From Streptomyces shenzhenensis (lineage in GTDB: Bacteria > Actinomycetota > Actinomycetes > Streptomycetales > Streptomycetaceae), in the NCBI RefSeq assembly GCF_003688995.1, contig NZ_PENI01000008.1:62001-126000 (forward strand): a stretch of 64,000 nt of DNA, written 5' to 3'. Below the pieces are notes generated by a model. That model saw nothing but the letters and a program-made list of their open reading frames with translations. It did no database searches and was not told where the DNA came from. Made by a program: the position numbers and the translations under genes. This document shows positions 15,007 to 24,766 of the stretch, piece after piece (the first letter of the stretch is position 1; every line of letters begins with the position of its first letter).

Positions 15007-17559
15007 TCAGAGCTCGACATGGCTGCGGCCGGCGGGCACCTGCCGTCCTCGGGGACGGCCGCCCGGCGGGAACACCTCGACGGCCGCCGGCCCGTCGGCG
15101 TTGATGTCGAAGGAGGCACCGGAGGCGCGGAGCACGAAGTTGCGGACGGCCACGCGGGCGCCGGTCGCCCGGAACACGGTCCGGCCGTCGCGGACCAGCG
15201 TGGTCCGGTTCGGTCCGGCGGAGACGGCGTAGGTGTGCCCGCGCAGCCGTACGTTGGCGACCGTGTTGGTGCCCGGCAGGGAGAGCGTGCCGAACATGAG
15301 GGCCGCGGGGTCGCCGTCCCACGGGTTGTCCGAGACCAGCTCGTGCAGGCCCTGCACGGCCATCGCGTTGGACCAGGAGTAGGTGCGCCATGCGGTGTCG
15401 ACGGCGGAGGCCATGACGGACTGGCCGGGTTCGGGGTCGAAGGACTCGGGGAACCAGCCCTCCTTGTCCCAGGCCTCCAGGTACATCGCGGTGCTCCGGG
15501 CGGCGAACCGGCCCGCGACGTCGTCGAAGCCGTAGCGTTTGACACCGTCGTACACGGTCGCGTTCATGGGCGGCCACACGGCGCCCTTCCACTGCTCGGG
15601 GGCCGAGCCCTCGCCGTACCGGGTGAAGAAGCGGAAGCGTGCCGAGCCGGGGTGCACCGGGCCGCCCGAGCAGTAGGCGGGGTCGTTGCGTGCGACGCTC
15701 GGAACGACGTACTCGCCCCAGAACTCGGCTGGATCGAGCAGGTGTTCCTCGACCAGGATCCGTGCGCGTTCGGGTGTGGCGAGGCCCGCGAACATCGGGT
15801 AGAAGACCGTGGGTGTGACCACCTCGTTCCAGGTGCCGTCGAGGTAGCGGCTCAGATACAGGCCCTTCTCGGGGTGCCACAGCCGGTCGTTGAGCAGCCG
15901 CCGGATCGTCGCGTGCTGTGCCGCGAACCGGGCGGCGTCCCGCGGCCTGTCGAGCACCCGGGCCATCTTCGCCAGCGTCTCGGCGAGCAGCGCGTAGTAG
16001 GAGTTGAGCGCCACATCGGTGAGGTCGGTGTTGTCCCGGGCGTCACCGCTGCCGCCCTGTTTGGCGATCCGGTGGTAGGCGGCGTACACCGGGCTGTCGT
16101 CGAGCCCGAGGTGGTTGCCCCGGCCGCCGATCCGGTCCCCGAAGTAGGGGGTCTCCAGCAGACCGTCGCCGTCGGTGTCCCACTCCGGCAGCAGGTCGTG
16201 GAAGGTGACGAGCGCGGGGTACGCCTGCTCCAGCAGCGAGCGCTCGCCCAGCTTGGTGTACAGCCGCCAGACGGCGTACGCGTGCATCGGACCGGAGTTC
16301 TGCTGGTCGTAGCGCGGGCCGCGCAGCGGGACCTGGTTGGGCGGCGCCGGTGCCTCGAAGACACCCGTCTCGTGCTGGACTGCGAGGGGGCGGCTGACGA
16401 GGGCGGCGTTCACGGCGTCGAAGGCCGAGTCCCAGCCGGTGAACAGGCCGCCTCCGCCGCCCCATCCCCACAGGACGAAGGTGCGCTGGTGGGCCTTGTC
16501 GTAGTTCGTGTTGAGGGACAACGCGTCGCGCACCGCGTCCGCGGACCGTCCCACCGGTCCGGAACCGGTGAGGTTGCCCGCGCGGACCCGCGCCTCGGCG
16601 GCGGCGAGCACCCGCTCCACCTCGTGCGCCTCCGGCACGTCCGCGCCCTGCGGCCGGTCGCCGACCCGGGCGGCGAACGTGAGGGTCCGGCCCTTGCCGA
16701 GCCGGTACTTGAGCGCGGCGACCGCGCTGCCGGGTGCGCCGCTGCCGCCGGTCATCGCCGCCGTCATGTCGGCGATCGAGGCGTAGCAGCCGGAGCTGTC
16801 GGCGGGTTCCGTGGGGGAGAGCCGGATGTGACCGGTGCGGTTCTCCTCCAGGAGTCCCGGTGCGCTGCCCGTCATGCTCTGGCCGTCCAGTGCGAAGTCC
16901 GCCTTCTCGCCCCAGGGCGTGGCGAGTTCGAGAACGACGGTCGTGTCGTCGTCGAGCGCGGTCACTGACCCGACCAGGCCGCTGCCGTCACCGGTGCGCG
17001 CGTACCGCACCCGGAGGCCGCGCTTCTCGTGCTGCGTCTGCGCGTACTTCTGCTCCAGCTGCGGAAGCTTCGCCGTGGCGTCGGCGACCTCGCTCTGCGA
17101 CCACTCGTCCGGGTGGGCGATGACCTCGCGCAGCGCTTCGAGGTGTGCCGGCATGATCGTGCGGTCGTCGGAGCTGACCCTGACCTCTTTGTAGGCGCCG
17201 TCGGGGGTCATGGGACCTATGCGCCACAGGTAGTTGGTCATCTTCTCGCGGATCAGCCTGCCCTGCGGGGTGAGCAGGGCGACGCGGAGCGCGAACCGGC
17301 TCTCGCCCGCTCCGACGAACAACGCGCCGGTCCACTCCTGGTCCTTGACGCCCGGCATCGCGAACGGCCGCTTGAGCGTGGGATGGACGAGGGAGCCCTC
17401 GGACCCGGGTCCGTTGCTGCTTCCCGGAGCGGATTCGGGGGCGGGCGGGGCGGCCTGTGCGGAGCCCGGACTCGCGGCGAGGGCGAACGTCGAACCGGTG
17501 AGCCCGGCGGCGCCGACCGTGCGCAGGAAAGTACGTCTGGGCAGCTGAGGGTGCGTCAT
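15007..17559 (-). CDS. Tat-exported MGH1-like (GH63/GH37-related) glycoside hydrolase
   Basis: 850 residues. The N-terminus has a twin-arginine signal (RRTFLRT at about 8-14, hydrophobic stretch, Ala-rich cleavage region). The second half (about 330-790) shows an (alpha/alpha)6-barrel pattern of the mannosylglycerate-hydrolase-like/GH63 clan: LWGWGGGGGLFTGWDSAFDA, QQNSGPMHAYAVWRLY, LPEWDTDGDGLLETP, QWKGAVWPPMNATVYDG and YSWSNAMAVQGLHEL. The first half is a beta-sandwich lid. Substrate not determinable. Paired with a galactosidase-like GH59, it probably attacks the same extracellular glycan or glycolipid. Export by Tat implies folding in the cytoplasm first. Confidence 0.82.
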   Translation of the reverse strand: MTHPQLPRRTFLRTVGAAGLTGSTFALAASPGSAQAAPPAPESAPGSSNGPGSEGSLVHPTLKRPFAMPGVKDQEWTGALFVGAGESRFALRVALLTPQGRLIREKMTNYLWRIGPMTPDGAYKEVRVSSDDRTIMPAHLEALREVIAHPDEWSQSEVADATAKLPQLEQKYAQTQHEKRGLRVRYARTGDGSGLVGSVTALDDDTTVVLELATPWGEKADFALDGQSMTGSAPGLLEENRTGHIRLSPTEPADSSGCYASIADMTAAMTGGSGAPGSAVAALKYRLGKGRTLTFAARVGDRPQGADVPEAHEVERVLAAAEARVRAGNLTGSGPVGRSADAVRDALSLNTNYDKAHQRTFVLWGWGGGGGLFTGWDSAFDAVNAALVSRPLAVQHETGVFEAPAPPNQVPLRGPRYDQQNSGPMHAYAVWRLYTKLGERSLLEQAYPALVTFHDLLPEWDTDGDGLLETPYFGDRIGGRGNHLGLDDSPVYAAYHRIAKQGGSGDARDNTDLTDVALNSYYALLAETLAKMARVLDRPRDAARFAAQHATIRRLLNDRLWHPEKGLYLSRYLDGTWNEVVTPTVFYPMFAGLATPERARILVEEHLLDPAEFWGEYVVPSVARNDPAYCSGGPVHPGSARFRFFTRYGEGSAPEQWKGAVWPPMNATVYDGVKRYGFDDVAGRFAARSTAMYLEAWDKEGWFPESFDPEPGQSVMASAVDTAWRTYSWSNAMAVQGLHELVSDNPWDGDPAALMFGTLSLPGTNTVANVRLRGHTYAVSAGPNRTTLVRDGRTVFRATGARVAVRNFVLRASGASFDINADGPAAVEVFPPGGRPRGRQVPAGRSHVEL

Positions 17560-17665
17560 ATGGCGTGACCTTTCGGTGCGGAGCAGGTGCGGGTCGTACT
17601 CCGGTGCGGCGGCGAGGCGGCGGCTCTCCTCAGCGCGCGATACGGTCTGCGATCACCTCCATGTT

Positions 17666-17695
17666 CGATATCTCGGACGTTAATCGGTATATCGG
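17666..17695. promoter_or_regulatory. Possible operator: repeated CGATATCTCGG / CGGTATATCGG
   Basis: Two similar 11-mers, CGATATCTCGG (17666-17676) and CGGTATATCGG (17685-17695), lie 19 bp apart in an AT-richer patch about 110 bp upstream of the glycosidase operon. Carbohydrate genes in Streptomyces are often controlled through such sites. Which regulator binds is unknown. Confidence 0.3.
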
Positions 17696-17854
17696 CCGTA
17701 GATCCACGCAGGAGTATGGAGGACGAGACTCGGCTGTCAAGGTCAACGGCAGAGAAAAGATCGGGCGCACGCCGGTGCGGGACGCGCCCGGCCCCGCCCG
17801 AACCACCGGGTCAGGGCCGCGCCCGGGAGGCTCCCGCTTCGTGCGAGCGCGAGG

Positions 17855-18859
17855 TCACAGCCAGCCCCGGCGGGCCGCATGCCAGGCCAGTTGCATACGG
17901 GTGGTCGCGCCGGCGAGTTCCATCATGTGCTGGATGCGGCGCTGCACCGTGCGCCGGCTCAGCGCCATCTGGGTCGCGATCGCCTTGTCGGCCACACCGG
18001 CCACCAGCAGGGCGAGCAGCCGCCGGTCGGTGGGGGACAGCGGATCCGGTCTGTCCGTCGCGTCTCGTCCGGACACCGCACCCGTACTGTCGACGCCCAG
18101 CGGAACGGCGTCCTCCCAGTAGCGTTCGAAGAGGGCGATCAGGGCGGCGAGCAGATTGCTGTCGCGTACCAGGGCGGCGGTGGGTTCCGTCGGGCTGCCC
18201 TGCGGGCCGCCGGGTACGAGCGGGCAGACGGCGATGGAACGGTCGGCGATCGCGAGGCGCAACGGCAGATGCGGTACGGCGCGGGCGATCTCCCCCGCGC
18301 GCACGCCCGCCACCACGTTGTCGACGGCGCCCTCGTCGTCGAAGAAGGCCTTCTCGTACACGACGTGATAGCGCACCCCGCGCGCGAGGGCCTCGAACTC
18401 CGCCGTGTTGCTGCCCGAGGGCATGGCCACGTACTGGGCCTTGCAGAACCAGAGCAACTCGTCGTGGGCGCTCGCCTGGATCTGCCGCAGATGCTGACGC
18501 AGCGCCTCCGCGCCCGTGATGACCTCGATCAGCTGGCCGGCGTCCTGCCTGCGCATGGTGTCCTGATAGGCCTGGAGCAGGCTGGTGGTCTCGGCCCGAG
18601 CCAGGTCCAGCGCCTCGGCGCCGCGCTTCAGCCGCGGCAGGAGCGCCACATCGGGGGGTGTGGCCCGGAAGTCGCTCGGCAGGCCGTCCGCGTGAGAGGC
18701 CATCCCCTTGGCGGCCAGTGCCTTCAGGACGCCCGCGGCCTCCGCCTCGCCCAGCCCGGTACGGAGGGCGACATCGGTGACCGAGGCCTGACCCGATGTC
18801 ACGAGCAGCCGGTACACCGACTCCTCGATGGCCGAGACCCCAGCGGCCTCCAGCGCCAT
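17855..18859 (-). CDS. TrmB-N/LuxR-C type transcriptional regulator
   Basis: 334 residues. The N-terminal winged helix (about 8-65, ...SVYRLLVTSGQASVTDVALRTGLGEAEA) is of the TrmB/ArsR kind. A middle domain (about 80-260) resembles the phospholipase-D-like/sugar-sensing region of these regulators (WFCKAQYVAMPSG, GVRYHVVYEKAF). The C-terminus (about 275-332) is a LuxR-type helix-turn-helix, LSPTDRRLLALLVAGVADKAIATQMALSRRTVQRRIQHMM. This is a Streptomyces-type regulator, often with specific targets next door. Divergent or nearby candidates are the glycosidase operon and the protease. Confidence 0.85.
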   Translation of the reverse strand: MALEAAGVSAIEESVYRLLVTSGQASVTDVALRTGLGEAEAAGVLKALAAKGMASHADGLPSDFRATPPDVALLPRLKRGAEALDLARAETTSLLQAYQDTMRRQDAGQLIEVITGAEALRQHLRQIQASAHDELLWFCKAQYVAMPSGSNTAEFEALARGVRYHVVYEKAFFDDEGAVDNVVAGVRAGEIARAVPHLPLRLAIADRSIAVCPLVPGGPQGSPTEPTAALVRDSNLLAALIALFERYWEDAVPLGVDSTGAVSGRDATDRPDPLSPTDRRLLALLVAGVADKAIATQMALSRRTVQRRIQHMMELAGATTRMQLAWHAARRGWL

Positions 18860-18914
18860 GGCGCCCTCCCCGAGACCGGCGGCTTCAACAGTTGAACACC
18901 GTACTGCATGGACG

Positions 18915-18948
18915 GACGGGCGGGCCCACCGTGGCCCGCCCGCCCGTC
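18915..18948. terminator. Strong hairpin terminator after protease gene
   Basis: GACGGGCGGGC (18915-18925) pairs with GCCCGCCCGTC (18938-18948), an 11-bp all-matched stem with a 12-nt loop, about 20 bp beyond the protease stop. No T-run follows, as is usual in Streptomyces. Confidence 0.65.
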
Positions 18949-18967
18949 ACACCGGTCTCACCTGCGG

Positions 18968-21900
18968 TTACCCAGGGTGCAGGTACGCCCGCTCCACAGT
19001 CTGCGTCACCGAGTCACCGGAGGCGTCCCGCGCCGTGACACGCAGCGTCACCTGCGCGTCGCCGCGGATCCCCGACGGCCTGGTGACGATCGCCCTGAAG
19101 GCGTCCTTACCCTGCCCCTTCACCGTGGTGGGGCTCCAGGTGCGGCCGTCGTCGTACGAGGCCGCCACCTTGACGCTCACGCCGGCCGGGGCCGGCAGAC
19201 CGTCCTGGGCGCGGACCGTCACGCCGACCGTGTGCGTGCGCGCCGCACTCACGGCGTTGTGTGCGTCCACCGGTACCGCGTAGTCGAGTTGGAGCAGCGG
19301 CAAGGCGGTCGCTCCGTCGGCCCTCGTCGAACGGAACGACCAGGACGTCCGGGTGGCCGTCCCGAGCTTCCAGTCGCTCGCCACCCGTGCCGTGGTCAGG
19401 TCGAGCCGGTAGTCGGCCGCGCCGGCGGGCACCTCGACGTCCGCCCAGGCGCTGTCCGCGTCGGCGATCTTCACACCGTTGCGGTACAGCGAGGCGGCGG
19501 CCGAGTCGCCCGGCTGATCCGCGTCCGAGGCGCGGAAGCCGCCCAGGCCGCCGTCCGAGGCGGTCAGGCGCGACCAGTGGCCCGATGCCGAGTCGGTGAA
19601 CTCGGGGATGCGCAGCCGCAGTACGTCGCCGACGCGCACCGACGGTGTCACCGTTCCCCGGGGGATCGACGGCCTGACGACGGCGCCCTGCCAGGTGTCG
19701 GTGACGCGCTCCCCGGGCCGGTAGACGCGGGGAGCGTCCCGCATCCCGGCGGTGAGCACCTGGTCGACGTCCCACGTGGTCGTGTGATTCACCACGTGCT
19801 GCCAGACGGTGTCACCGGAACTGACGTACTCGGTACGCGCGAAGCCGGTCGGGACATGACGTGTGTACTGCAGCCAGGCGGTGTCCTGGTACGGGCGCCG
19901 GCCGAAGCGCTGCTCACTCGCCCACCCGGAGCCGCCGTTGTCCGCGTACGTGGTGCGGACGACCGCGCTGTTGCGCGTCGACACGGTGTGCACCACCTGT
20001 CGCGGGATCTGTTGCGCGGACACCTGCATCACGTCGTACAGGTAGGGGCTGCGCGGCGTCCCCGTGAACGCGACCGTGGTGGTGCGGCGGGCGATCCGTG
20101 CCAGCAGTTCGGCTCCTGTCCGCGCGCCGATCCGTACGGTGGGAAGGGCCCACCGGTCGCCGTCCGGGGTCCAGCGACTCCACCCGGTGTCGGCGAAGTG
20201 GACGAGCATGACGGCGCGCACGCCGGCCGCGGCCGCCCGCTCGACCAGCTTCCGCTCGTCGGCGCCGGTGGGGTTGTCGACGACCGCCAGCCTGCCGCGT
20301 GCGCGGCTGAAGTCGGGAGCGGCGGCGTCCCCGGCGTCGACGGCCGTCAGCCGGGTTCCGCGGTCCTCGAAGAGGGGCGAGTAGGGCATGTAGTAGGCGC
20401 CGAGGCCGGTTCCGGCACCGGCCACCTCCGCGTCGAGGAGCGGGGCGACGAGCTGCCAGCGCGAGGCGAACTCGAAGGTACCGTCGGTGACCTTCGCGGT
20501 GGGGCTGACGTACAGCCGTTTGGCGATGTCGAAGTACATCGTGCCCTGGACCAGACTGTGTCCGTCCAGCTTCCGGTACGTCTGGAAGCTGAGGACACCG
20601 CGCTGTTCGGCGGGCTGAGGCGTGCGGATCTGCACCGGGACGGTCTTGCGGGCGTCGAGGGTGACGGTCATGTCCTTGGTGACCTTGACCTCCGGCAGGA
20701 CCACGTCGCGCAGCTCCTGCCCGTCGGCCGCGTCGTCCACCGACGTCATGTCCAGCTGGTAGGTGCCTTCCTCGACCTCGGCGACGGCCGGGTCGGTGCT
20801 GATGTAGTCCACGAAGCCGTCGGCCCCCCAGATGGTGGGCAGCGCCGGGACCAGCTTGCCGTCACGGTCGTAGGCCTTGACGGTGATCCGGTGGACGGGG
20901 CCGTGCACCACGAGGCTCAGCGTGGTGTGCACGGAGACCGCGCCGTCGGCGGAGGCCGCGGTGACGTAGCCGTAGAACTTGCCCTGCGTCGTGCGGGCCG
21001 GGTCCACCGTCAGCGGGACCTTCGCCGTCGCCCCCGCGGGGACGCGGACGGAGCTGCCGCCGAGCCGCACCGCGCCGTCCGCGGGCGCGGTGCCGCCCTG
21101 CGTGGCCAGCCTGAGGGTGAGCGCGAGCGTGACGTCCTTGTCGGAGGCGTTGGTGTACGTCAGTTCGGTCGTCCGGGCGTCACCGGTTCCGCGCTCGAAC
21201 GGGCCGAGGGCCACGGAACCGGTGGCGGTGACCGGCCCCAGAGCCGCGGCGGCCACGTCGATGCGGCCGCCGCCCTGCTCGGTGGGCTGCTGACCGGCGA
21301 CCGTACGGGCCGTGCTGATCAGCGCGTCCTTCAACTGCGCGGCGGACCAGTCCGGATGACGCCCGGCGAGCAGCGCGGCGGCACCCGCCACATGGGGCGT
21401 GGCCATCGATGTACCCGATGCGGCCACGTAGTCCGGGCCGACCGGGTCGCCCATCGTGGTGCCCGCCGCGCGGGCGGCCACGATGCCGACGCCCGGTGCC
21501 GTGACATCCGGCTTCACGGCGTCGTCGCCCGGCCGCGGGCCGCGGCTGGAGAACGGGGCGAGCGAGTCGTCGCGGTCCACGGCGCCCACCGTGAGCGCCG
21601 CGTCCGCCGCACCGGGGGAGCCGATGGAGCCCGGCCCCCGCGAACCGCTGTTGCCCGCGGCCACGACGAACAAGGCGCCGGTGCTCGCGCTGAGTTCGTT
21701 CACCGCCAGGCTCATCGGGTCCGTGCCGTCCGTCGGTTCGTCCGAGCCCAGACTCATGTTGACCACTTGGGCACCCTGGGCCGTCGCCCACTCCATGCCG
21801 GCGATCACCTGGGACTCGGTGCCGTAGCCGTCGTCCCCGAGGACCTTCCCGACCAGCAGTTCGGCGGCGGGTGCGACCCCCTTGCGGGTGCCGCCGGACG

Positions 21901-22744
21901 CGGCACCCGTGCCGCCGACGATCGACGCGACGTGCGTGCCGTGACCGAAGGCGTCACCGGTACCCGAACTGCCGGAGAAGTCCTTGGCCTCCGCGATCCG
22001 CCCGGCCAGATCGGGATGGGTCCGGTCGACACCGGTGTCCAGCACCGCGACCTTGACGCCCTCGCCGTGGTCACCGGTCTGCCAGAGGGCCGGCGCGCCG
22101 ATCTGGGCGGTGCTGCGGTCCAGCGTCGCGTCCACGCGCGCGTCCAGCCAGACCCGAGGAGCGGCAGTGAGCTGCTTGGCGTTCATCTCGCCGGGGGCGG
22201 GCGCCAGTTGCTTCCAGAACCGGCTCAGGTCGTCGCCCGCCACGCGCATCGACCGCGCGCCGATGCTGTTCAGCGTGCGCACGGGGGAGCCGTCGTCGGC
22301 GACGGCCGTCAGCCTCTGCACGGCGGACGCCGTGACGCCCGCCGGCTGCCCCACGATGAGCGGCAGCGCGTCGGTGTGCGCCTCGTCGTAGCGCTGTGCG
22401 GCCAGCGCCGTCACATCGAACAGCTGCCTGTCCAGCCGGCCGGTCGAGACGAGGTCGCTCGCATCGGAGGGAAGGACCGTCAGATGACCGTCCTGTTCGA
22501 CGGTGCGGAAGACGATGCCCTGCCGTCCGGCACCCGGTTGCACCGAAGCGAGTTGTTTGCCGTCCGCGGCCGTGGTGAGGGTCACCCGGTCGCCGGTGAT
22601 CAGGCGCACCGTGGCGCCCTTCGCCCGCGCGGGCGTGTCCGCCACGGCCCCTGCACTGCCGGTCCGAGCGGACACCGGCACCATGGCACCGGCGGTCAGT
22701 GCGACCCCGGCCGATATCGCCGCCACCAGGCGGATCGGTCTCAT
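18968..22744 (-). CDS. Large secreted subtilisin-like (S8) serine protease
   Basis: 1258 residues from the ATG at 22744; the frame extends upstream to 22963 but the signal peptide (MRPIRLVAAISAGVALTAGA) fixes the start. The propeptide runs to about 215. The catalytic triad is complete: Asp236 in AVLDTGVD, His268 in GHGTHVAS and Ser446 in SGTSMATPH. A PA-type inserted segment (about 795-900: RGRLAVVDNPTGADE ... VMLVHF) and beta-rich C-terminal domains (about 950-1250) follow. It would be an extracellular protease, self-processed by removal of the propeptide. Size and layout match the long S8 peptidases of Streptomyces. Confidence 0.92.
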   Translation of the reverse strand: MRPIRLVAAISAGVALTAGAMVPVSARTGSAGAVADTPARAKGATVRLITGDRVTLTTAADGKQLASVQPGAGRQGIVFRTVEQDGHLTVLPSDASDLVSTGRLDRQLFDVTALAAQRYDEAHTDALPLIVGQPAGVTASAVQRLTAVADDGSPVRTLNSIGARSMRVAGDDLSRFWKQLAPAPGEMNAKQLTAAPRVWLDARVDATLDRSTAQIGAPALWQTGDHGEGVKVAVLDTGVDRTHPDLAGRIAEAKDFSGSSGTGDAFGHGTHVASIVGGTGAASGGTRKGVAPAAELLVGKVLGDDGYGTESQVIAGMEWATAQGAQVVNMSLGSDEPTDGTDPMSLAVNELSASTGALFVVAAGNSGSRGPGSIGSPGAADAALTVGAVDRDDSLAPFSSRGPRPGDDAVKPDVTAPGVGIVAARAAGTTMGDPVGPDYVAASGTSMATPHVAGAAALLAGRHPDWSAAQLKDALISTARTVAGQQPTEQGGGRIDVAAAALGPVTATGSVALGPFERGTGDARTTELTYTNASDKDVTLALTLRLATQGGTAPADGAVRLGGSSVRVPAGATAKVPLTVDPARTTQGKFYGYVTAASADGAVSVHTTLSLVVHGPVHRITVKAYDRDGKLVPALPTIWGADGFVDYISTDPAVAEVEEGTYQLDMTSVDDAADGQELRDVVLPEVKVTKDMTVTLDARKTVPVQIRTPQPAEQRGVLSFQTYRKLDGHSLVQGTMYFDIAKRLYVSPTAKVTDGTFEFASRWQLVAPLLDAEVAGAGTGLGAYYMPYSPLFEDRGTRLTAVDAGDAAAPDFSRARGRLAVVDNPTGADERKLVERAAAAGVRAVMLVHFADTGWSRWTPDGDRWALPTVRIGARTGAELLARIARRTTTVAFTGTPRSPYLYDVMQVSAQQIPRQVVHTVSTRNSAVVRTTYADNGGSGWASEQRFGRRPYQDTAWLQYTRHVPTGFARTEYVSSGDTVWQHVVNHTTTWDVDQVLTAGMRDAPRVYRPGERVTDTWQGAVVRPSIPRGTVTPSVRVGDVLRLRIPEFTDSASGHWSRLTASDGGLGGFRASDADQPGDSAAASLYRNGVKIADADSAWADVEVPAGAADYRLDLTTARVASDWKLGTATRTSWSFRSTRADGATALPLLQLDYAVPVDAHNAVSAARTHTVGVTVRAQDGLPAPAGVSVKVAASYDDGRTWSPTTVKGQGKDAFRAIVTRPSGIRGDAQVTLRVTARDASGDSVTQTVERAYLHPG

Positions 22745-23027
22745 CAGTCCCGTGCCTTCCCTTGTACGCGGTGGATTGTTCACGTCCTGGAAAGAATCCG
22801 GCGGCACAGAAGCGCATGTCACTCGATTCCGGTGGCACAGGTGGGACATGTCGCAACGGCGACAGGGGTGCGAGGCGGCCCGCGCGGCACCGGTTCCTTT
22901 GCGGACCCGCATCACCAGAAGGCCGGGAAGGCGAGGGGCTGTCCGGTCGTGGCCACAACGCACACCGGTCGCCCGCTGTCTGCGCCTGCCGCGCCGCCGA
23001 GCCGTGAGAACCCGACGGCGCGCGGCT

Positions 23028-23792
23028 CTACGGCTGGGTCTCGCCGGCGCCGGAGCCCGGTTGTTCCTCGGCGGCGATACGGTCTAGCAGTTCGCCGAGC
23101 AGGGCGCGCTCGCCGGGGGTCAGGGACCGCACTCCGTCGCGCATCAGGGACTTCAGGGCGATGGCATGGACGGGCGCGGGCCGGGCTCCGGGCTCCGGCC
23201 CGCCGGCGGGGGCGGCGGGGGCGAGTACGGCGGCGAGTATCGCGTCGCGGACGTTGTCGGCGAGACCCTCGTAGGCGCTGAGCCGGTCGTCGTCCTGGGC
23301 GGCGATGAGGGTGAGGGTGACTCCCATGCCCGCGGAGTGGACCATCGTTGCGGCGGTCTCGACGCTCGTGCGCAGCCGGCCTGCCTCGGCCACCCGTTCG
23401 ACGATGCCCCGCAGTACCCGGTGGGCCTCGCCGGTGACCGCGAACTGCTGGCCGGGCCGCGGTTCGGCGTACAGCAGCCGGTACAGGGCGGGGTTGGCCA
23501 GGCCGAACGCCACGTGCATGTCCCAGCCGCGGCTCAGTTGACCGACGGGGTCGCCGTCCCGGCCGTCGGCCTGCTTGGCGGCCAGGTAGGAGGCGTATCC
23601 CTGCCGGGCCACCTCGTCGAGCAGGCCCTGCATGTCGCCGAAGTGCCGGTAGATCGTCTGGGCCTGCACGCCGGCGGCCGCGCTGACCGCGCGTGTGGAC
23701 ACCGCTTCCCGCCCGCCCTCGGCGAGCAGGGCCGTGGCGGCCTTGAGGATGCGCTCGCGGGGCTGCGCCGTGTTCGTTCCGACCGTCGTCAT
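23028..23792 (-). CDS. TetR-family transcriptional regulator
   Basis: 254 residues. The TetR helix-turn-helix is at about residues 10-60 (ILKAATALLAEGGREAVSTRAVSAAAGVQAQTIYRHFGD). A long helical ligand-binding domain (about 70-200) and a hydrophilic tail of about 50 residues follow. The gene is divergent from an SDR gene, with a 165-bp shared promoter region containing an inverted repeat that I take as its operator. The probable role is repression of itself and of the SDR pair in response to a small molecule. Confidence 0.88.
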   Translation of the reverse strand: MTTVGTNTAQPRERILKAATALLAEGGREAVSTRAVSAAAGVQAQTIYRHFGDMQGLLDEVARQGYASYLAAKQADGRDGDPVGQLSRGWDMHVAFGLANPALYRLLYAEPRPGQQFAVTGEAHRVLRGIVERVAEAGRLRTSVETAATMVHSAGMGVTLTLIAAQDDDRLSAYEGLADNVRDAILAAVLAPAAPAGGPEPGARPAPVHAIALKSLMRDGVRSLTPGERALLGELLDRIAAEEQPGSGAGETQP

Positions 23793-23801
23793 GGAATCGA
23801 T

Positions 23802-23835
23802 GCTAACAGTTGCGCTACATCGATGATGTGTTAGC
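23802..23835. promoter_or_regulatory. Putative TetR operator: GCTAACA ... TGTTAGC
   Basis: GCTAACA (23802-23808) and TGTTAGC (23829-23835) form a perfect 7-bp inverted repeat with a 20-bp gap, 10 bp upstream of the TetR start and in the only AT-rich part of the divergent region. The gap holds a further ACATCGATGATGT palindrome. Confidence 0.5.
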
Positions 23836-23957
23836 GTTGATGTGTCGCTGCTGTTATCGGCGATGCATTGACTGCTCTCCTGAGTTCACCCAGCCGCATC
23901 CAGCCCCATCCAGGCCTCGACCGGGCCGCGGGGCATGCCATCGAAGGACGGATCACC

Positions 23958-24695
23958 ATGACGGACAACACCACCCGTGTCGCACTGGTCACCGGAGGCT
24001 CCGGCGGCATCGGCCGCGCCGTCGTCGAACGCCTCGCCAGGGACGGCTTCGCCGTCGGCGTGCACTACGCCGGCAACAAGGCCCGCGCCGACGAGACGGT
24101 CGCCGCGGTCACCGCGGCCGGCGGCAGGGCCGTCGCGGTCGCCGGCGATGTCGCCGACGAACACGCCATGACCGACGCGTTCGACGCAGTGGAGCGGGAG
24201 TTCGGCGGCCTCGACGTCGTCGTCAACACCGCGGGCATCATGCTGCTGTCGCCGATCGCCACCCTCGACCTGGCCGACCTGGACCGGATGCACCGCACCA
24301 ATATCCGCGGCACCTTCGTCGTCTCCCAGCAGGCAGCCCGGCGGATCCGCAGCGGCGGCGCGATCATCAACTTCTCGACCTCGGTCACCCGCCTCCGGTT
24401 CCCCGCCTACGGCGCCTACGTCGCCAGCAAGGCCGCCGTCGAGGGCATGACCCTGATCCTCGCCCGCGAACTGCGCGGCAGGGACATCACCGTCAACGCC
24501 GTCGCCCCCGGCCCCACCGCCACGCCCCTCTTCCTCGACGGCAAGGACCAGACCACCATCGACGACCTCGCCGCGACGGCCCCTCTGGAACGCCTGGGCA
24601 CACCGCAGGACATCGCCGAAACAGTCGCCTTCCTCGCCGGCCCGGCCCGCTGGATCAACGGCCAGACCCTGTACGCCAACGGCGGCCTGGCATGA
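23958..24695 (+). CDS. SDR-family oxidoreductase (FabG-like)
   Basis: 245 residues from the ATG of MTDNTTRV; the frame is open upstream to 23868. Classical SDR features: TGGSGGIG NAD(P) loop (about 11-18), the NTAGI motif, Ser in NFSTSV, the YxxxK catalytic pair in YGAYVASKAA, and PGPTATPLF. Length is typical of FabG-like 3-oxoacyl or sugar-alcohol reductases. It is divergent from the TetR gene and followed 71 bp later by a second SDR. NADPH preference is suggested by the HYAGNKARAD segment after strand 2. Substrate unknown. Confidence 0.88.
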   Translation: MTDNTTRVALVTGGSGGIGRAVVERLARDGFAVGVHYAGNKARADETVAAVTAAGGRAVAVAGDVADEHAMTDAFDAVEREFGGLDVVVNTAGIMLLSPIATLDLADLDRMHRTNIRGTFVVSQQAARRIRSGGAIINFSTSVTRLRFPAYGAYVASKAAVEGMTLILARELRGRDITVNAVAPGPTATPLFLDGKDQTTIDDLAATAPLERLGTPQDIAETVAFLAGPARWINGQTLYANGGLA

Positions 24696-24766
24696 CGAAG
24701 CCGGCACCGGCCGGGCCCGGCCGACCCCCGATCTCCAATCGCCCCGACAGCCCTTCAGGATCTCCC

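Noticed and set aside
18908..23281. 1457-codon plus-strand frame over the protease gene
   Set aside because: Antisense to the S8 protease, whose signal peptide and catalytic triad are clear on the minus strand.
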